Positions 9,179 through 17,768 of a stretch of DNA of 39,753 nt are shown here, in pieces. The notes under the pieces are model-generated. The model did no database searches, was not told where the DNA came from, and saw nothing but the letters and a program-made list of their open reading frames with translations. This DNA comes from Bacteroidaceae bacterium (GTDB taxonomy: Bacteria; Bacteroidota; Bacteroidia; Bacteroidales; Bacteroidaceae): the NCBI GenBank assembly GCA_017470525.1, contig JAFUYM010000029.1, positions 1 through 39,753 of the forward strand. The letters run 5' to 3'. Position numbers and translations under genes: made by a program. The number at the start of each line of letters is the position of its first letter. Within the stretch, counting starts at the first letter, position 1.

Positions 9179-9673
9179 ATGGAAGTTATACAAAGTTTCA
9201 CGATTGACCACACTCACTTGAAGCCTGGCATCTACGTGTCGCGTGAGGATAAGGGCTTCACCACTTTCGATTTGCGTATCACGGAGCCAAACAAGGAGCC
9301 TGCCGTGGCTCCAGCCGCCATGCATAGTATAGAGCATTTGATGGCAACATGGTTCCGCAATTCTGAAGTAAAGGAGGATGTTGTATATGTGGGTCCAATG
9401 GGATGTCTCACAGGCATGTACATCATCATGACGGGGACATACACAGTGGAGGATATGCGCCATTTAACGATTGAATGCCTTCAGTGGATTCTCACACAGA
9501 CAGAGGTGCCTGCCACCCAGCCAGAGACTTGCGGCAACTATCTGCTTCATGACCTTCCGATGTGTAAGTGGGAAAGTGCGCGCTATCTCGAACGCCTGAA
9601 GCACGATTTCCATAGCGAATATACAAAACTTCAAATTACCCTTGATGACGGAAAGGTCTTTGCTGACGCTTAG
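9179..9673 (+). CDS. luxS: S-ribosylhomocysteine lyase (LuxS)
   Basis: LuxS splits S-ribosylhomocysteine into homocysteine and DPD, the precursor of autoinducer-2, in the activated methyl cycle. The 164-residue length is normal. The metal ligands are H49 and H53 in HSIEH and C118 in TCGNY. The catalytic Cys76 sits in VGPMGC. The gene stands alone on the plus strand, and its last four bases overlap the end of rimM on the opposite strand, so the two transcripts converge with no spacer. Confidence 0.98.
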   Translation: MEVIQSFTIDHTHLKPGIYVSREDKGFTTFDLRITEPNKEPAVAPAAMHSIEHLMATWFRNSEVKEDVVYVGPMGCLTGMYIIMTGTYTVEDMRHLTIECLQWILTQTEVPATQPETCGNYLLHDLPMCKWESARYLERLKHDFHSEYTKLQITLDDGKVFADA

Positions 9674-10203
9674 ATGTTTGACAATTCAAGCAAACCGAGA
9701 GGTAGGTCCATTGTCATGTGTTTTTCTTCTTGGTTGATGTCGGCGATGAATTCTTCGTGGGCAGGAATCAGCAGTTCTTTCCCATCAGTGTTTTCAACGA
9801 TGAAGAGCCAGTTGTCTGTTTTGTCATCGATGTCAATGATGGTGCCGATTTCCTTGCCATTGTCGCCATCGAGCATTTTGAAGCCGATGAAATAGTTGAG
9901 GGGCATTTCGTCCTCGTCGAGTTCTTCTTGGTATTTCTTTTCGATATAGACCTCGCTGTTCACTAAGAATTGTACGGCATCGGCACTGTCGATGTCCTCA
10001 AACTTCATGATGGCAGTAGAGTCACTGCGAAAACGGTATTCCTCAATAAAGAAAGGGGTGAGGATGCCATCGACATCGCAGATGAGGTAGTCGCTGTCGA
10101 TTCTGTCCCATACATCATCTGTGAACTGAAAGTTGATTTCGCCTTTCAGTCCGTGGGTTTTCCCCATTTTGCCTATTTGATAAACGTCTTCTGGTTTAAT
10201 CAT
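9670..10203 (-). CDS. rimM: Ribosome maturation factor RimM
   Basis: RimM binds ribosomal protein S19 and helps mature the 30S head domain and 16S rRNA processing. The 177 residues hold the N-terminal barrel (YQIGKMGKTHGLKGEI) and the C-terminal PRC barrel (NYFIGFKMLDGDNGKEIG, then LLIPAHEEFI). Its ATG shares four bases (ATGA) with the murA stop, indicating coupled translation. Its stop lies inside the last codons of luxS on the other strand, so no terminator separates the two. Confidence 0.95.
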   Translation of the reverse strand: MIKPEDVYQIGKMGKTHGLKGEINFQFTDDVWDRIDSDYLICDVDGILTPFFIEEYRFRSDSTAIMKFEDIDSADAVQFLVNSEVYIEKKYQEELDEDEMPLNYFIGFKMLDGDNGKEIGTIIDIDDKTDNWLFIVENTDGKELLIPAHEEFIADINQEEKHMTMDLPLGLLELSNI

Positions 10204-11507
10204 TGTATTCTCTTGATGGCGGCACCGAGTGCGGTGAGTCGCCCTTCGATATTTTCATATCCTCGGTCAATCTGCTCGATGTTGCTAATCTTGCTCACAC
10301 CGTTGGCTGAGAGGGCTGCAATGAGCAAGGCGATACCTGCACGGATGTCGGGGCTGGTCAGACGTGCGCCTTTTAGACGGCGTTGGTTGTCGTGCCCGAT
10401 GACCACAGCACGGTGGGGGTCGCAAAGGATGATTTGTGCACCCATGTCGATGAGTTTATCCACGAAGAATAGTCGGCTCTCAAACATCTTTTGGTGGATG
10501 AGTACAGAACCTTTCGCTTGGGTGGCAACTACGAGGATGATGCTCAGGAGGTCTGGTGTGAGTCCTGGCCACGGTGCATCGGCAATTGCCATCGTGCTGC
10601 CATCCATGAAAGAAGAAACTTCGTAGTGTTGATGTTCTGGAATGTGGATGTCGTCGCCTCTGCGTTCGATGGTGATGCCGAGGCGACGGAACATATTGGG
10701 AATGATGCCGAGGTTTTCGTAACTGACATTCTTGATGGTGATATCGCTGCCAGTCATGGCAGCCATACCAATGAACGAACCCACCTCAATCATGTCGGGC
10801 AGGATCGTGTGGTCTGTGCCGTGTAGTTCGGTCACACCTTCGATGGTGAGGAGGTTGGAACTGATGCCAGAAATCTTCGCACCCATCAGATTGAGCATAC
10901 GGCAAAGTTGCTGGATGTAGGGTTCGCAGGCTGCATTGTAGATGGTGGTGGTTCCCTGTGCCATGACTGCAGTCATAATGATGTTGGCTGTGCCTGTCAC
11001 ACTCGCCTCGTCCAACAACATATAGGTGCCTTTCAGTTCGTTGGCATCTATCTCATAAACACCCCGATCGGGGTTGTAGTTGAACTTGGCTCCCAGTTCC
11101 TGTATGCCGAGGAAGTGGGTGTCGAGTCGCCGACGACCAATTTGGTCGCCTCCAGGTTTTGCCACACATGCCTTGTGGAAACGTGCCAACAGCGGACCAA
11201 GCACAAGGATGCTGCCACGCAGGGAGGCACATCGCTGTACAAACTCCTGACTGCCCAAGTAGTTCATGTCAAGTTGGTTGGCTTGGAATTGCCAGGCATG
11301 GTCGCCCAGTTCTGTTACATGCACCCCCATCTTGCTGAGCAGGTTAATCAGGTTGTTGACATCAAGAATGTTGGGCACATTCCGAATGATGACAGGTTCG
11401 GCGGTAAGCAGGATGGCGGAGATGACTTCCAGTGCTTCGTTCTTGGCACCTTGAGGAGTGATTTCGCCATGCAGTTTGTGTCCGCCTTCTATGATGAATG
11501 ATGCCAT
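10200..11507 (-). CDS. murA: UDP-N-acetylglucosamine 1-carboxyvinyltransferase with Asp in place of the active-site Cys
   Basis: MurA transfers enolpyruvate from PEP to UDP-GlcNAc, the first committed step of peptidoglycan synthesis. The 435 residues are full length, with K22 in QGAKNEAL and the loop motif KPGGDQIGRR. In Escherichia coli the loop carries Cys115, the residue alkylated by fosfomycin. Here the aligned residue is D121 (codon GAC, 11145-11147). Mycobacterial and chlamydial MurA with Asp at this position are active and fosfomycin-insensitive, so the same is inferred here. The ATG overlaps the DUF4290 stop by one base (TAATG). Confidence 0.97.
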   Translation of the reverse strand: MASFIIEGGHKLHGEITPQGAKNEALEVISAILLTAEPVIIRNVPNILDVNNLINLLSKMGVHVTELGDHAWQFQANQLDMNYLGSQEFVQRCASLRGSILVLGPLLARFHKACVAKPGGDQIGRRRLDTHFLGIQELGAKFNYNPDRGVYEIDANELKGTYMLLDEASVTGTANIIMTAVMAQGTTTIYNAACEPYIQQLCRMLNLMGAKISGISSNLLTIEGVTELHGTDHTILPDMIEVGSFIGMAAMTGSDITIKNVSYENLGIIPNMFRRLGITIERRGDDIHIPEHQHYEVSSFMDGSTMAIADAPWPGLTPDLLSIILVVATQAKGSVLIHQKMFESRLFFVDKLIDMGAQIILCDPHRAVVIGHDNQRRLKGARLTSPDIRAGIALLIAALSANGVSKISNIEQIDRGYENIEGRLTALGAAIKRIQ

Positions 11508-12115
11508 TACTTTTTATTCTTCTTCTTTTTTACACTGGTTGACACACGGCTGCTCAAGAGTTCGCCGTCGCTGACGAGTTGGAAGCGGTCGAGGTCTAAC
11601 TGAATCTTACCGTCGGTGTAGAGTGCCATGTCGTCTGCCACTTTTTCGTCGCTCATCGAGTCGGTGCTCCAGTTGGAGAGGTCGCGCTTCATGTGATTTG
11701 CCACCATGATGGTCAAATCGTCGCGTTGCTGGTCTGCTTCCATCGTGGCAAGATGATTGGTGAACTTCTCCACAATGGCACCATAATTGCGCTGCCGGAT
11801 GCGCTGTTGTGGATAGTGCAAAGCCTCTGGTCGTGCTTCCTTGTCATCCATGCGTTCTATCTCTACGGGATAGTCGATGTCGAGGTTGTATTGCGCCATC
11901 GCAGCAAGATGGTTCCACAACTTCTTTTGGAAGTCTTCGCGGTCAGCCGTCTGTTCTGCCATGTTTGCCATCGTGTCGATGATGGTTTTGGCGCACCGCA
12001 TACGTTCCTCTTTGTCGGCGATGGTCTTGCAGTGCTCCACCATCTGCTGAATGCCACGACCGTATTCGGGCATGATGAGTTTCTCTCTCTTTGTATTATA
12101 ATCCATATTTTTCAA
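11507..12115 (-). CDS. DUF4290 domain protein
   Basis: A 202-residue soluble, mostly helical protein of a family found in Bacteroidota and usually placed directly before murA, as here. No catalytic motif is recognised. The N terminus (MDYNTKREKLIMPEYGRGIQ) is the family hallmark. That motif starts at codon 4, so the ATG at 12106 is an equally good start. The end is a lysine-rich tail (KKKKNKK), which could contact nucleic acid or ribosomes. One-base overlap with murA suggests coupled expression and perhaps a role in envelope growth. Function is unknown. Confidence 0.85.
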   Translation of the reverse strand: MKNMDYNTKREKLIMPEYGRGIQQMVEHCKTIADKEERMRCAKTIIDTMANMAEQTADREDFQKKLWNHLAAMAQYNLDIDYPVEIERMDDKEARPEALHYPQQRIRQRNYGAIVEKFTNHLATMEADQQRDDLTIMVANHMKRDLSNWSTDSMSDEKVADDMALYTDGKIQLDLDRFQLVSDGELLSSRVSTSVKKKKNKK

Positions 12116-12153
12116 ATTTCAACTCTTAATTTTCAACTTCCAACTCTCCATTT

Positions 12154-12891
12154 TCATCTCTTCAATTCTTCCAATGGGTTTTTGGCTTTGATGGCTTGGA
12201 ATTCCTTCAGATAGTTTGGCTCGAAATAGGCGACATCGGCAAAGTCCTCTTGCAAAAACTTTTTCTCTGCCAAAGGTGACATATATTTAGCCAGCAATGG
12301 TACACCGTCAAGGAAATGGGCATTAGGATGCTGAATCACTGTCTTGCACTTTTCTGCTCCATTGCCAAAGAAATAAACGGGATGTTCGTTCAAATATACC
12401 TCAAACGAATGTTCGTCCACCACTACAGGTTGTGTAGGCATGACCGCCTTCAAAGCCCGCGTATAAAGGGCGGCATATACCTCCATGCGTCGGGCATCAA
12501 GCATTGGGCATAACAGGGCATCTTCAGGCAGGTCATCATGTACCAAAAGCACTGGGACGCATTGCACCTCCAGGGTTGGTAGTGCAATGAGTTTCAGGTT
12601 CCTGCCGTATGCGATGCCTTTTGCCATTGACACGCCGATGCGCAGTCCTGTATAACTGCCTGGACCTGCACTTACAGCCACTGCATCGAAGGGAATGGCA
12701 TGGTTGTCAGTGAACGACATCGCCTCATCCACCATTACTCCGAGGATGGAAGCATGGTTTGCTCCTTTCTCACCTTTAGGATTCTCTCCTTCCTTAGGCA
12801 GATTGTCCGTCTGGAAAATGATGGCGCTGTCCTGACTCACGGCTACGCTGCACAGTTCAGTCGCCGTTTCAATATGTAGTATTACTGACAT
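12154..12891 (-). CDS. tsaB: tRNA threonylcarbamoyladenosine biosynthesis protein TsaB
   Basis: TsaB is the inactive Kae1-like partner of TsaD in the complex that adds threonylcarbamoyl to A37 of ANN-decoding tRNAs. The 245 residues show the ASKHA-fold start (ILHIETATELCSVAV), NHASIL, and the strongly conserved AVSAGPGSYTGLRIGVSMAKG. Length is normal for Bacteroidota. It lies between gmk (32 bases) and the DUF4290 gene (38 bases) in the same unit. Confidence 0.94.
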   Translation of the reverse strand: MSVILHIETATELCSVAVSQDSAIIFQTDNLPKEGENPKGEKGANHASILGVMVDEAMSFTDNHAIPFDAVAVSAGPGSYTGLRIGVSMAKGIAYGRNLKLIALPTLEVQCVPVLLVHDDLPEDALLCPMLDARRMEVYAALYTRALKAVMPTQPVVVDEHSFEVYLNEHPVYFFGNGAEKCKTVIQHPNAHFLDGVPLLAKYMSPLAEKKFLQEDFADVAYFEPNYLKEFQAIKAKNPLEELKR

Positions 12892-12923
12892 GTGAGTCGC
12901 TTGAAAATAGAAAGTTTTTACGT

Positions 12924-13505
12924 TTAAGTCTCTTCCAAGAAATCTTCCACCAAAGCCAATGCTTCCACCTTCGCAATTTCAAGATTGTCGTTGATGACCA
13001 CCTCGTCGAATTTCTCCACCAGACTCAACTCATACTTGGCACGTTCGATGCGTTGTTCGATAACTTCGGGGGCGTCGGTTGCACGATGTTCCAAACGACG
13101 GCGCAACTCTTCGATGCTGGGCGGTTGGATGAAAATGCTGAGGGCGCGTTTGCCATAGAGTTCCTTAATGCGCAAAGCACCATTCACATCCACATCGAAT
13201 ACAATGTTCTCCCCATCTGCTAACTGTTTATCCACCTGTGACTTGAGGGTGCCATAAAACTTGTCGGTATAGACTTCTTCGTACTCGATGAATTCGTTGT
13301 TCGCAATCTTTTGTCGGAACGCTTCTGGGGTGAGGAAGAAGTATTCAACACCATCTTTCTCTTCGCCGCGAGGGGCACGAGAAGTGGCGGAAATGGAAAA
13401 ATGGAGGTTCAGTTCCTCTGCTCCTCCGTCAGCCATGATACTGTTGATGATTGTTGATTTGCCAGAACCAGAAGGGGCGGCAAAGATGATGAGTTTTCCT
13501 TGCAT
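12924..13505 (-). CDS. gmk: Guanylate kinase
   Basis: Gmk phosphorylates GMP to GDP with ATP. The 193 residues include the P-loop APSGSGKS (10-17), the GMP-binding SATSRAPRGEEKDGVEYFF segment and the EYEEVYTDKFYGT segment. The yicC-gmk order is widely conserved. The gene follows yicC after about 50 bases on the same strand. Confidence 0.97.
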   Translation of the reverse strand: MQGKLIIFAAPSGSGKSTIINSIMADGGAEELNLHFSISATSRAPRGEEKDGVEYFFLTPEAFRQKIANNEFIEYEEVYTDKFYGTLKSQVDKQLADGENIVFDVDVNGALRIKELYGKRALSIFIQPPSIEELRRRLEHRATDAPEVIEQRIERAKYELSLVEKFDEVVINDNLEIAKVEALALVEDFLEET

Positions 13506-13555
13506 GGGGTGATGGAAATTATAGGGTTAATGGGAAGAATGGAAACAAAGGAGGC

Positions 13556-14431
13556 TTACATTACATTAAGTACCTGTTCCTTAATTTGTTCCAGTTCGTC
13601 CTTCATCTTAACGACAATGTTCTGCATCTCGGCTTGATTGGATTTTGAGCCAGTCGTATTGATTTCACGCCCCATTTCTTGAGCGATGAAGCCCAATTTC
13701 TTGCCTTGACCGTGGCCATCTTGCATGGTCTCGATGAAGTAGTGAAGGTGGTTGGTTAGACGTTGTTTCTCTTCTGAAATGTCCAATTTCTCGATGTAGT
13801 AAATCATCTCTTGTTCGAGGCGGTTTTTGTCGTAATCTACACCGATGTTTTGTTCCAAAGCATCGAGAATACGCTGACGAATCTTCTCTGTTCGTTCTTT
13901 TTCGTAAGGTTCGATAGATGCAAGCAATGTGGTAATGTTATCAATTTTTTCCTGAAATTTCTTTGCCAGTGCAAGTCCTTCCTGCTTGCGGAATGCAACC
14001 AACTCATCGACAGCCCCTTCTACAGCACGGCGAGCCTCCACCCACTCTTCATCAGAAAGTTCTTCCACTTCGGTATGGGTGAACACATCAGGCAACCGCA
14101 GGAGTGTGGCATACCAATCGCTGGGTGCAGGCAGCCCCAATTCCTTCTGCATCATCTCCACCTGTTGCTTGTAAGAACGCACAAGTGCCATGTTGAGTGG
14201 AGTGGCAGCCGAAGCCTCGTCTTTTTCCACCCAAAGTACAAAGTCAACTTTTCCACGTTCCAATTTTTGCTGCATGATTTGGCGCATCTCCATTTCTTTC
14301 TCACGATAGATGGGAGCAATGCGAGCCGTGATGTCGAGTGCCTTGCTGTTCAGCGACTTCACTTCGGCATGAATCTTCTTTCCATTGTACTCTACGACGC
14401 ACTTGCCGTAGCCAGTCATTGATTGTATCAT
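13556..14431 (-). CDS. yicC: YicC family endoribonuclease-like protein
   Basis: From this ATG the protein has 291 residues and begins MIQSMTGYGK, the family's invariant start. The C terminus holds the DUF1732-type segment (GREINTTGSKSNQAEMQNIVVKMKDELEQIKEQVLNV). E. coli YicC has been reported to act as an endoribonuclease, and the family is usually linked to gmk. A longer reading from 14461 is excluded because that codon lies within the -7 box (14459-14466). It is the first gene of the yicC-gmk-tsaB-DUF4290-murA-rimM unit. Confidence 0.93.
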   Translation of the reverse strand: MIQSMTGYGKCVVEYNGKKIHAEVKSLNSKALDITARIAPIYREKEMEMRQIMQQKLERGKVDFVLWVEKDEASAATPLNMALVRSYKQQVEMMQKELGLPAPSDWYATLLRLPDVFTHTEVEELSDEEWVEARRAVEGAVDELVAFRKQEGLALAKKFQEKIDNITTLLASIEPYEKERTEKIRQRILDALEQNIGVDYDKNRLEQEMIYYIEKLDISEEKQRLTNHLHYFIETMQDGHGQGKKLGFIAQEMGREINTTGSKSNQAEMQNIVVKMKDELEQIKEQVLNVM

Positions 14432-14458
14432 TTGTTCCGTTTGATTGATTTCCGACTG

Positions 14459-14466
14459 CAAAGTTA
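14459..14466 (-). promoter_or_regulatory. -7 box of the yicC-rimM unit
   Basis: TAACTTTG on the minus strand lies 27 bases before the yicC ATG. No clear TTG is seen at the expected -33 distance. Confidence 0.65.
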
Positions 14467-14550
14467 CACAAAAAACCTTGATTTATAAGCCTGCCTCCAC
14501 AAAAAACAAAAATTATTGGAACAAATTCTTTTGTTTATGGGGAGAAGTAC

Positions 14551-14580
14551 TTGGCAAAGCCCATTATTTAGGTATCTTTG
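14551..14580 (+). promoter_or_regulatory. Orphan plus-strand promoter with no gene behind it
   Basis: TTG (14551-14553), a 19-base spacer and TATCTTTG (14573-14580) match the phylum consensus as well as the luxS promoter does. Downstream there is only the yicC-nagB gap, whose longest open frames from an ATG are 17 codons or run antisense into nagB. A small RNA ending at the hairpin 14719-14769 would fit. Confidence 0.6.
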
Positions 14581-14586
14581 TATTCG

Positions 14587-14775
14587 GAAACAAGCATCCA
14601 TGTATCTGTTCCCATCCATAAATCGGTACAAGCGATTTATTTGGGGGCATTAGAGGATGTGGAGGGGGCAACTGAAGGAGATGGGGCATTGGTACACTCA
14701 GTATTGATGAATAAAAACACCCAGTGTGAAATGTTCCAGGTACTCGGTGCCTATCATTTCACGCTGGGTTGTTCA
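14587..14775 (+). ncRNA. Candidate small RNA in the yicC-nagB gap
   Basis: This is inferred from the orphan promoter upstream and the 15-bp hairpin at 14719-14769 downstream, which is followed by a weak TTGTT. The gap 14432-14794 holds no convincing gene. The transcript would contain the 23-base palindrome array, and read-through would be antisense to the nagB 3' end. Nothing ties it to a known RNA family. Confidence 0.3.
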
Positions 14776-14786
14776 GAGATTCTACG
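14695..14786. repeat. 23-base-period palindrome array A
   Basis: Small palindromes (ACAC-TCA-GTAT, ACAC-CCA-GTGT, GTAC-TCG-GTGC) are centred at 14699, 14722 and 14745, exactly 23 apart. A fourth, decayed unit begins at 14764. Each unit is a 9-base core (YACYCNGTR) plus 14 variable bases. The segment 14749-14766 is the exact reverse complement of 29471-29488 in array B. Confidence 0.7.
14713..14769 (-). terminator. nagB terminator formed from array A
   Basis: A 15-bp stem (14719-14733 with 14755-14769, one G-U pair) is followed on the minus strand by GTTTTTATT. It lies about 25 bases after the nagB stop. Confidence 0.65.
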
Positions 14787-14794
14787 AGCGAAGT

Positions 14795-15586
14795 TTATAG
14801 GTTACCGCGCTCTTTGTCAAGATAATACTTGTAAGTACCGACCGTCAATTCATCGCAAGCGGCTTCGTCGCAGACAACGATGGCATGTGGGTGCATCTGG
14901 AGCATGGAGGAAGTCCACTTATGGCTGATGTCGCCGTCGATGCAATGCTTGAGGGCACGTGCCTTGTTGTGACCACTACATACGAGCAGCACCTCCTTGG
15001 CATCCATCACGGTGCCGATACCGACGGTAAGAGCCTGTTTGGGCACAAGGCTGAGGTCACCATTGAAGAAACGACTATTGGCATGGATGGTGTCGGTGGT
15101 GAGGGTCTTGATGCGGGTGCGTGAGGTGAGAGACGACCCCGGCTCGTTGAACGCAAGGTGTCCGTCGGGACCAATACCGCCCATGAAGAGGTCGATACCA
15201 CCTGCTTCAGCAATAAGTTCTTCATAGTGGTTACACTCGGCAACAAGGTCGGGGGCATTGCCATTGAGGATGTGTACATTCTCACGTTTGATGTCGATGT
15301 GGTTGAAGAAGTTGTTCCACATAAAACTGTGATAACTCTCTGGATGTTCTTCTGGCAGTTTCACGTATTCGTCCATGTTGAACGTGATGACGTTTTGGAA
15401 AGAAATCTTGCCAGCACTGCACATGTCAATCAGGTTGCGGTAAAGACCAAGTGGTGAGGATCCAGTTGGACAACCCAAAACGAATGGCTTTTCGGGTGTT
15501 GGATTGGCTTCGATGATACGGTTTGCCACGTAGTTGGCAGCCCATTTTGAAAGGGCCTCGTAATCGGGTTCAATAATTACTCTCAT
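14795..15586 (-). CDS. nagB: Glucosamine-6-phosphate deaminase
   Basis: NagB converts glucosamine 6-phosphate to fructose 6-phosphate and ammonia in amino-sugar use. The 263 residues align over the whole length with the E. coli enzyme. The phosphate loop is PTGSSPLGLYR. Catalytic D72 lies in FNMDEYV, and D141, H143 and E148 lie in GIGPDGHLAFNEPG. No -7 box was found in the 74 bases before it, so it is probably the last gene of the unit that starts at the 20772 lipoprotein. The array A hairpin follows. Confidence 0.97.
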   Translation of the reverse strand: MRVIIEPDYEALSKWAANYVANRIIEANPTPEKPFVLGCPTGSSPLGLYRNLIDMCSAGKISFQNVITFNMDEYVKLPEEHPESYHSFMWNNFFNHIDIKRENVHILNGNAPDLVAECNHYEELIAEAGGIDLFMGGIGPDGHLAFNEPGSSLTSRTRIKTLTTDTIHANSRFFNGDLSLVPKQALTVGIGTVMDAKEVLLVCSGHNKARALKHCIDGDISHKWTSSMLQMHPHAIVVCDEAACDELTVGTYKYYLDKERGNL

Positions 15587-15660
15587 AATGTCGTTTTGTT
15601 TTTGAGGTTAGTTATTATTTAAGTCTTATATGTTTGTAAAATCAATGAATTTGTCATTTT

Positions 15661-16719
15661 CTATTGGAGAGGATTCCAGCCTTGCGCTTTGAGTTCAAAC
15701 TCTGCTCCGTCGCGAGTAATCAAGGCGCACCCGAGACTCTCTTTGGTGATGTGACCAATGAGTTTCACGCCTTCCATCTGTTCAATTTTCTCGTGGTCGG
15801 TAATGGGGACAGTGAACAGGAGTTCGTAATCTTCGCCTCCGTTGAGGGCTGCAGTGGTGAGGTTCATGTTCAGTTCCTCTGCCATGACGGCTGTCTGGTA
15901 GTCGATGGGGATGCGTTCTTCGTAGATGCGGCATCCACAATGGCTTTGGGTGCAGATGTGGAGCAGTTCAGAAGAGAGTCCGTCGCTGATGTCCATCATG
16001 GCAGTGGGGTGGATGCCAGCCTCTTGCAAGCGGAGGATGATGTCACGGCGTGCTTCGGGCTTCATCTGGCGTTCGAGCAGGTATTCACGACCGCTGAAGT
16101 CGGGTTGAGAGATGGCAAGACGTTCGGCATCGGTCTTGACTGTTTCAATCTGCTTATAATAGACTTCTTTCTCACGTTCAAGCAGTTGGAAACCCATGTA
16201 TGCCGCTCCGAGGTCTCCGCTCACACAAATGAGGTCGGTCTCTTTTGCTCCGTTCCGATAGATGGCTTTTCCTTTCTCCACCTCACCAATGGCGGTGATG
16301 GAAATGGCAAGTCCTGTGCGTGAACTGGTGGTATCGCCTCCTACAATATCAACTTGGTGTTCTTCGCATGCCAAGCGTAGTCCTTCGTAAAAGTCTTCCA
16401 AATCTTCCACACTGAATCGTTTGCTCAAGGCGAGGCTCACGGTGATTTGCTTGGGCATTCCCCCCATTGCATAGATGTCGGAGAGATTGACCATTGCAGA
16501 TTTGTACCCCAGATGCTTCATGGGCATGTAAGTCAGGTCAAAGTGTACCCCCTCCATCAGCAGGTCGGTGGTGACAAGGATGTCTTTGTCATCATCGTAT
16601 TTCAACACGGCACAATCGTCACCCACTCCGTATTTTGTTTCAGGGTTCTTTAGTTCGATGTTTTCTGTGAGTCGTTTGATGAGACCAAACTCGCCGAGTG
16701 TTGCTATTTCTGTTGCCAT
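15661..16719 (-). CDS. thiL: Thiamine-monophosphate kinase
   Basis: ThiL phosphorylates thiamine monophosphate to the active diphosphate cofactor. The 352 residues show GVGDDCAVL, TTDLLMEGVHFDL, NLSDIYAMGG, VGGDTTSS and the late MDISDGLSSELLHI and NGGEDYELLF motifs that build the Mg-ATP site. It starts three bases after the lpxK stop, so translation is probably coupled. No other thiamine gene is nearby. Confidence 0.96.
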   Translation of the reverse strand: MATEIATLGEFGLIKRLTENIELKNPETKYGVGDDCAVLKYDDDKDILVTTDLLMEGVHFDLTYMPMKHLGYKSAMVNLSDIYAMGGMPKQITVSLALSKRFSVEDLEDFYEGLRLACEEHQVDIVGGDTTSSRTGLAISITAIGEVEKGKAIYRNGAKETDLICVSGDLGAAYMGFQLLEREKEVYYKQIETVKTDAERLAISQPDFSGREYLLERQMKPEARRDIILRLQEAGIHPTAMMDISDGLSSELLHICTQSHCGCRIYEERIPIDYQTAVMAEELNMNLTTAALNGGEDYELLFTVPITDHEKIEQMEGVKLIGHITKESLGCALITRDGAEFELKAQGWNPLQ

Positions 16720-16722
16720 TTA

Positions 16723-17760
16723 CTATTTTCTTTTTAATTGATTGAGAATGTTGTTGTGTGAGTTCTTCAACACATAGTTTTGGATGATTTGGTCGAACTC
16801 CTTTGCTTTCTCATCGAGAAACTCCACTTCAATGGGAATAACCTTGAGGTTTTTGAGACCATGCAGACGGGTGGCATCCTTTTCGGTCGTGAGAATAGTG
16901 CGACCTGCCGCTTTGGAACGGATATCCTCGATGTCTTGAGGGGAGAAGGGGTGGTGGTCAGGAAAACTCATCATCTCGAACTTCGGTATGAGTTTGCTGA
17001 GATCGTATTCCATCTGTTCAGGTGAGGCAATGCCCGTGACAAGCAGTGGATTGTCACCCACATCCTTGATGCTCTTGGGGTATCTGTAAGTGGTGAAAAA
17101 GAGGTGTTGCCAGTTTCCGAGGTCAAGGCTTCGTTCTATGCCTCGACAGTCCATCGGGGTGAGGTAGCGTGGGCATTTGGTGACAATCACGATGTCGGCA
17201 CGGAGTCGTCCTGATAGTTGTTCACGTAACCGCCCTGCTGGTAGCAGTTTGTCGAAATAGATGAGACGGTGGTAATCCATTAGCAAGATGTTGATACCCG
17301 CCTGCACATAACGGTGTTGGAAGGCATCGTCAAGAATGACCACATCGGTGGATGGTTTCACATGGTCTTTCATCAGTTGCTCAATGCCATGACAACGGTC
17401 TTTGTCCACTGCCATGTGAATATTCGGGAACTTATGCTTCATTTGGTAAGGTTCATCGCCAATTTCAGTCATAGGCGTGTCCTTTGTTGCCAGCACAAAC
17501 CCTTTGGATTTTCTTTTATATCCACGACTCAACACTGCCACCTGATACTGCTTGGAAAGCAACCGAACCAGATATTCCGTATGCGGGGTCTTGCCTGTGC
17601 CCCCCACAGTGAGGTTTCCTACACAAATGACAGGCAATTGGAATTTCTTGGATTTGAGCACACCATAATCGAACATCAGGTTTCTGATGCCTACCACAAG
17701 CCCGTAGAGCCAAGAGAATGGCAAGAGCCAATAGTTGATTTTGATGTGGTCGCCTTCCAT
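16723..17760 (-). CDS. lpxK: Tetraacyldisaccharide 4'-kinase
   Basis: LpxK adds the 4'-phosphate to the lipid A precursor at the inner membrane. From this ATG the protein has 345 residues and begins MEGDHIKINYWLLPFSWLYG, with a membrane-associated N-terminal helix followed by the P-loop VGNLTVGGTGKT. VILDDAFQHRYV is the family's Asp-rich motif, and LLVTGIASPEQ and TTEKDATRL come later. A longer frame begins at 17826, but it would overlap the upstream gene by about 57 bases and lacks family similarity. The chosen start leaves an 8-base gap. Confidence 0.95.
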   Translation of the reverse strand: MEGDHIKINYWLLPFSWLYGLVVGIRNLMFDYGVLKSKKFQLPVICVGNLTVGGTGKTPHTEYLVRLLSKQYQVAVLSRGYKRKSKGFVLATKDTPMTEIGDEPYQMKHKFPNIHMAVDKDRCHGIEQLMKDHVKPSTDVVILDDAFQHRYVQAGINILLMDYHRLIYFDKLLPAGRLREQLSGRLRADIVIVTKCPRYLTPMDCRGIERSLDLGNWQHLFFTTYRYPKSIKDVGDNPLLVTGIASPEQMEYDLSKLIPKFEMMSFPDHHPFSPQDIEDIRSKAAGRTILTTEKDATRLHGLKNLKVIPIEVEFLDEKAKEFDQIIQNYVLKNSHNNILNQLKRK

Positions 17761-17768
17761 GCTAATGA

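Noticed and set aside
14695-14786. CRISPR array
   Set aside because: The period is 23 with a 9-base core and 14 variable bases, far below CRISPR repeat and spacer sizes, and the units are palindromic. No cas genes are present.
14578-14928. 116-codon frame in the yicC-nagB gap
   Set aside because: It starts with TTG inside the -7 box, runs antisense into nagB and has no protein-like character.
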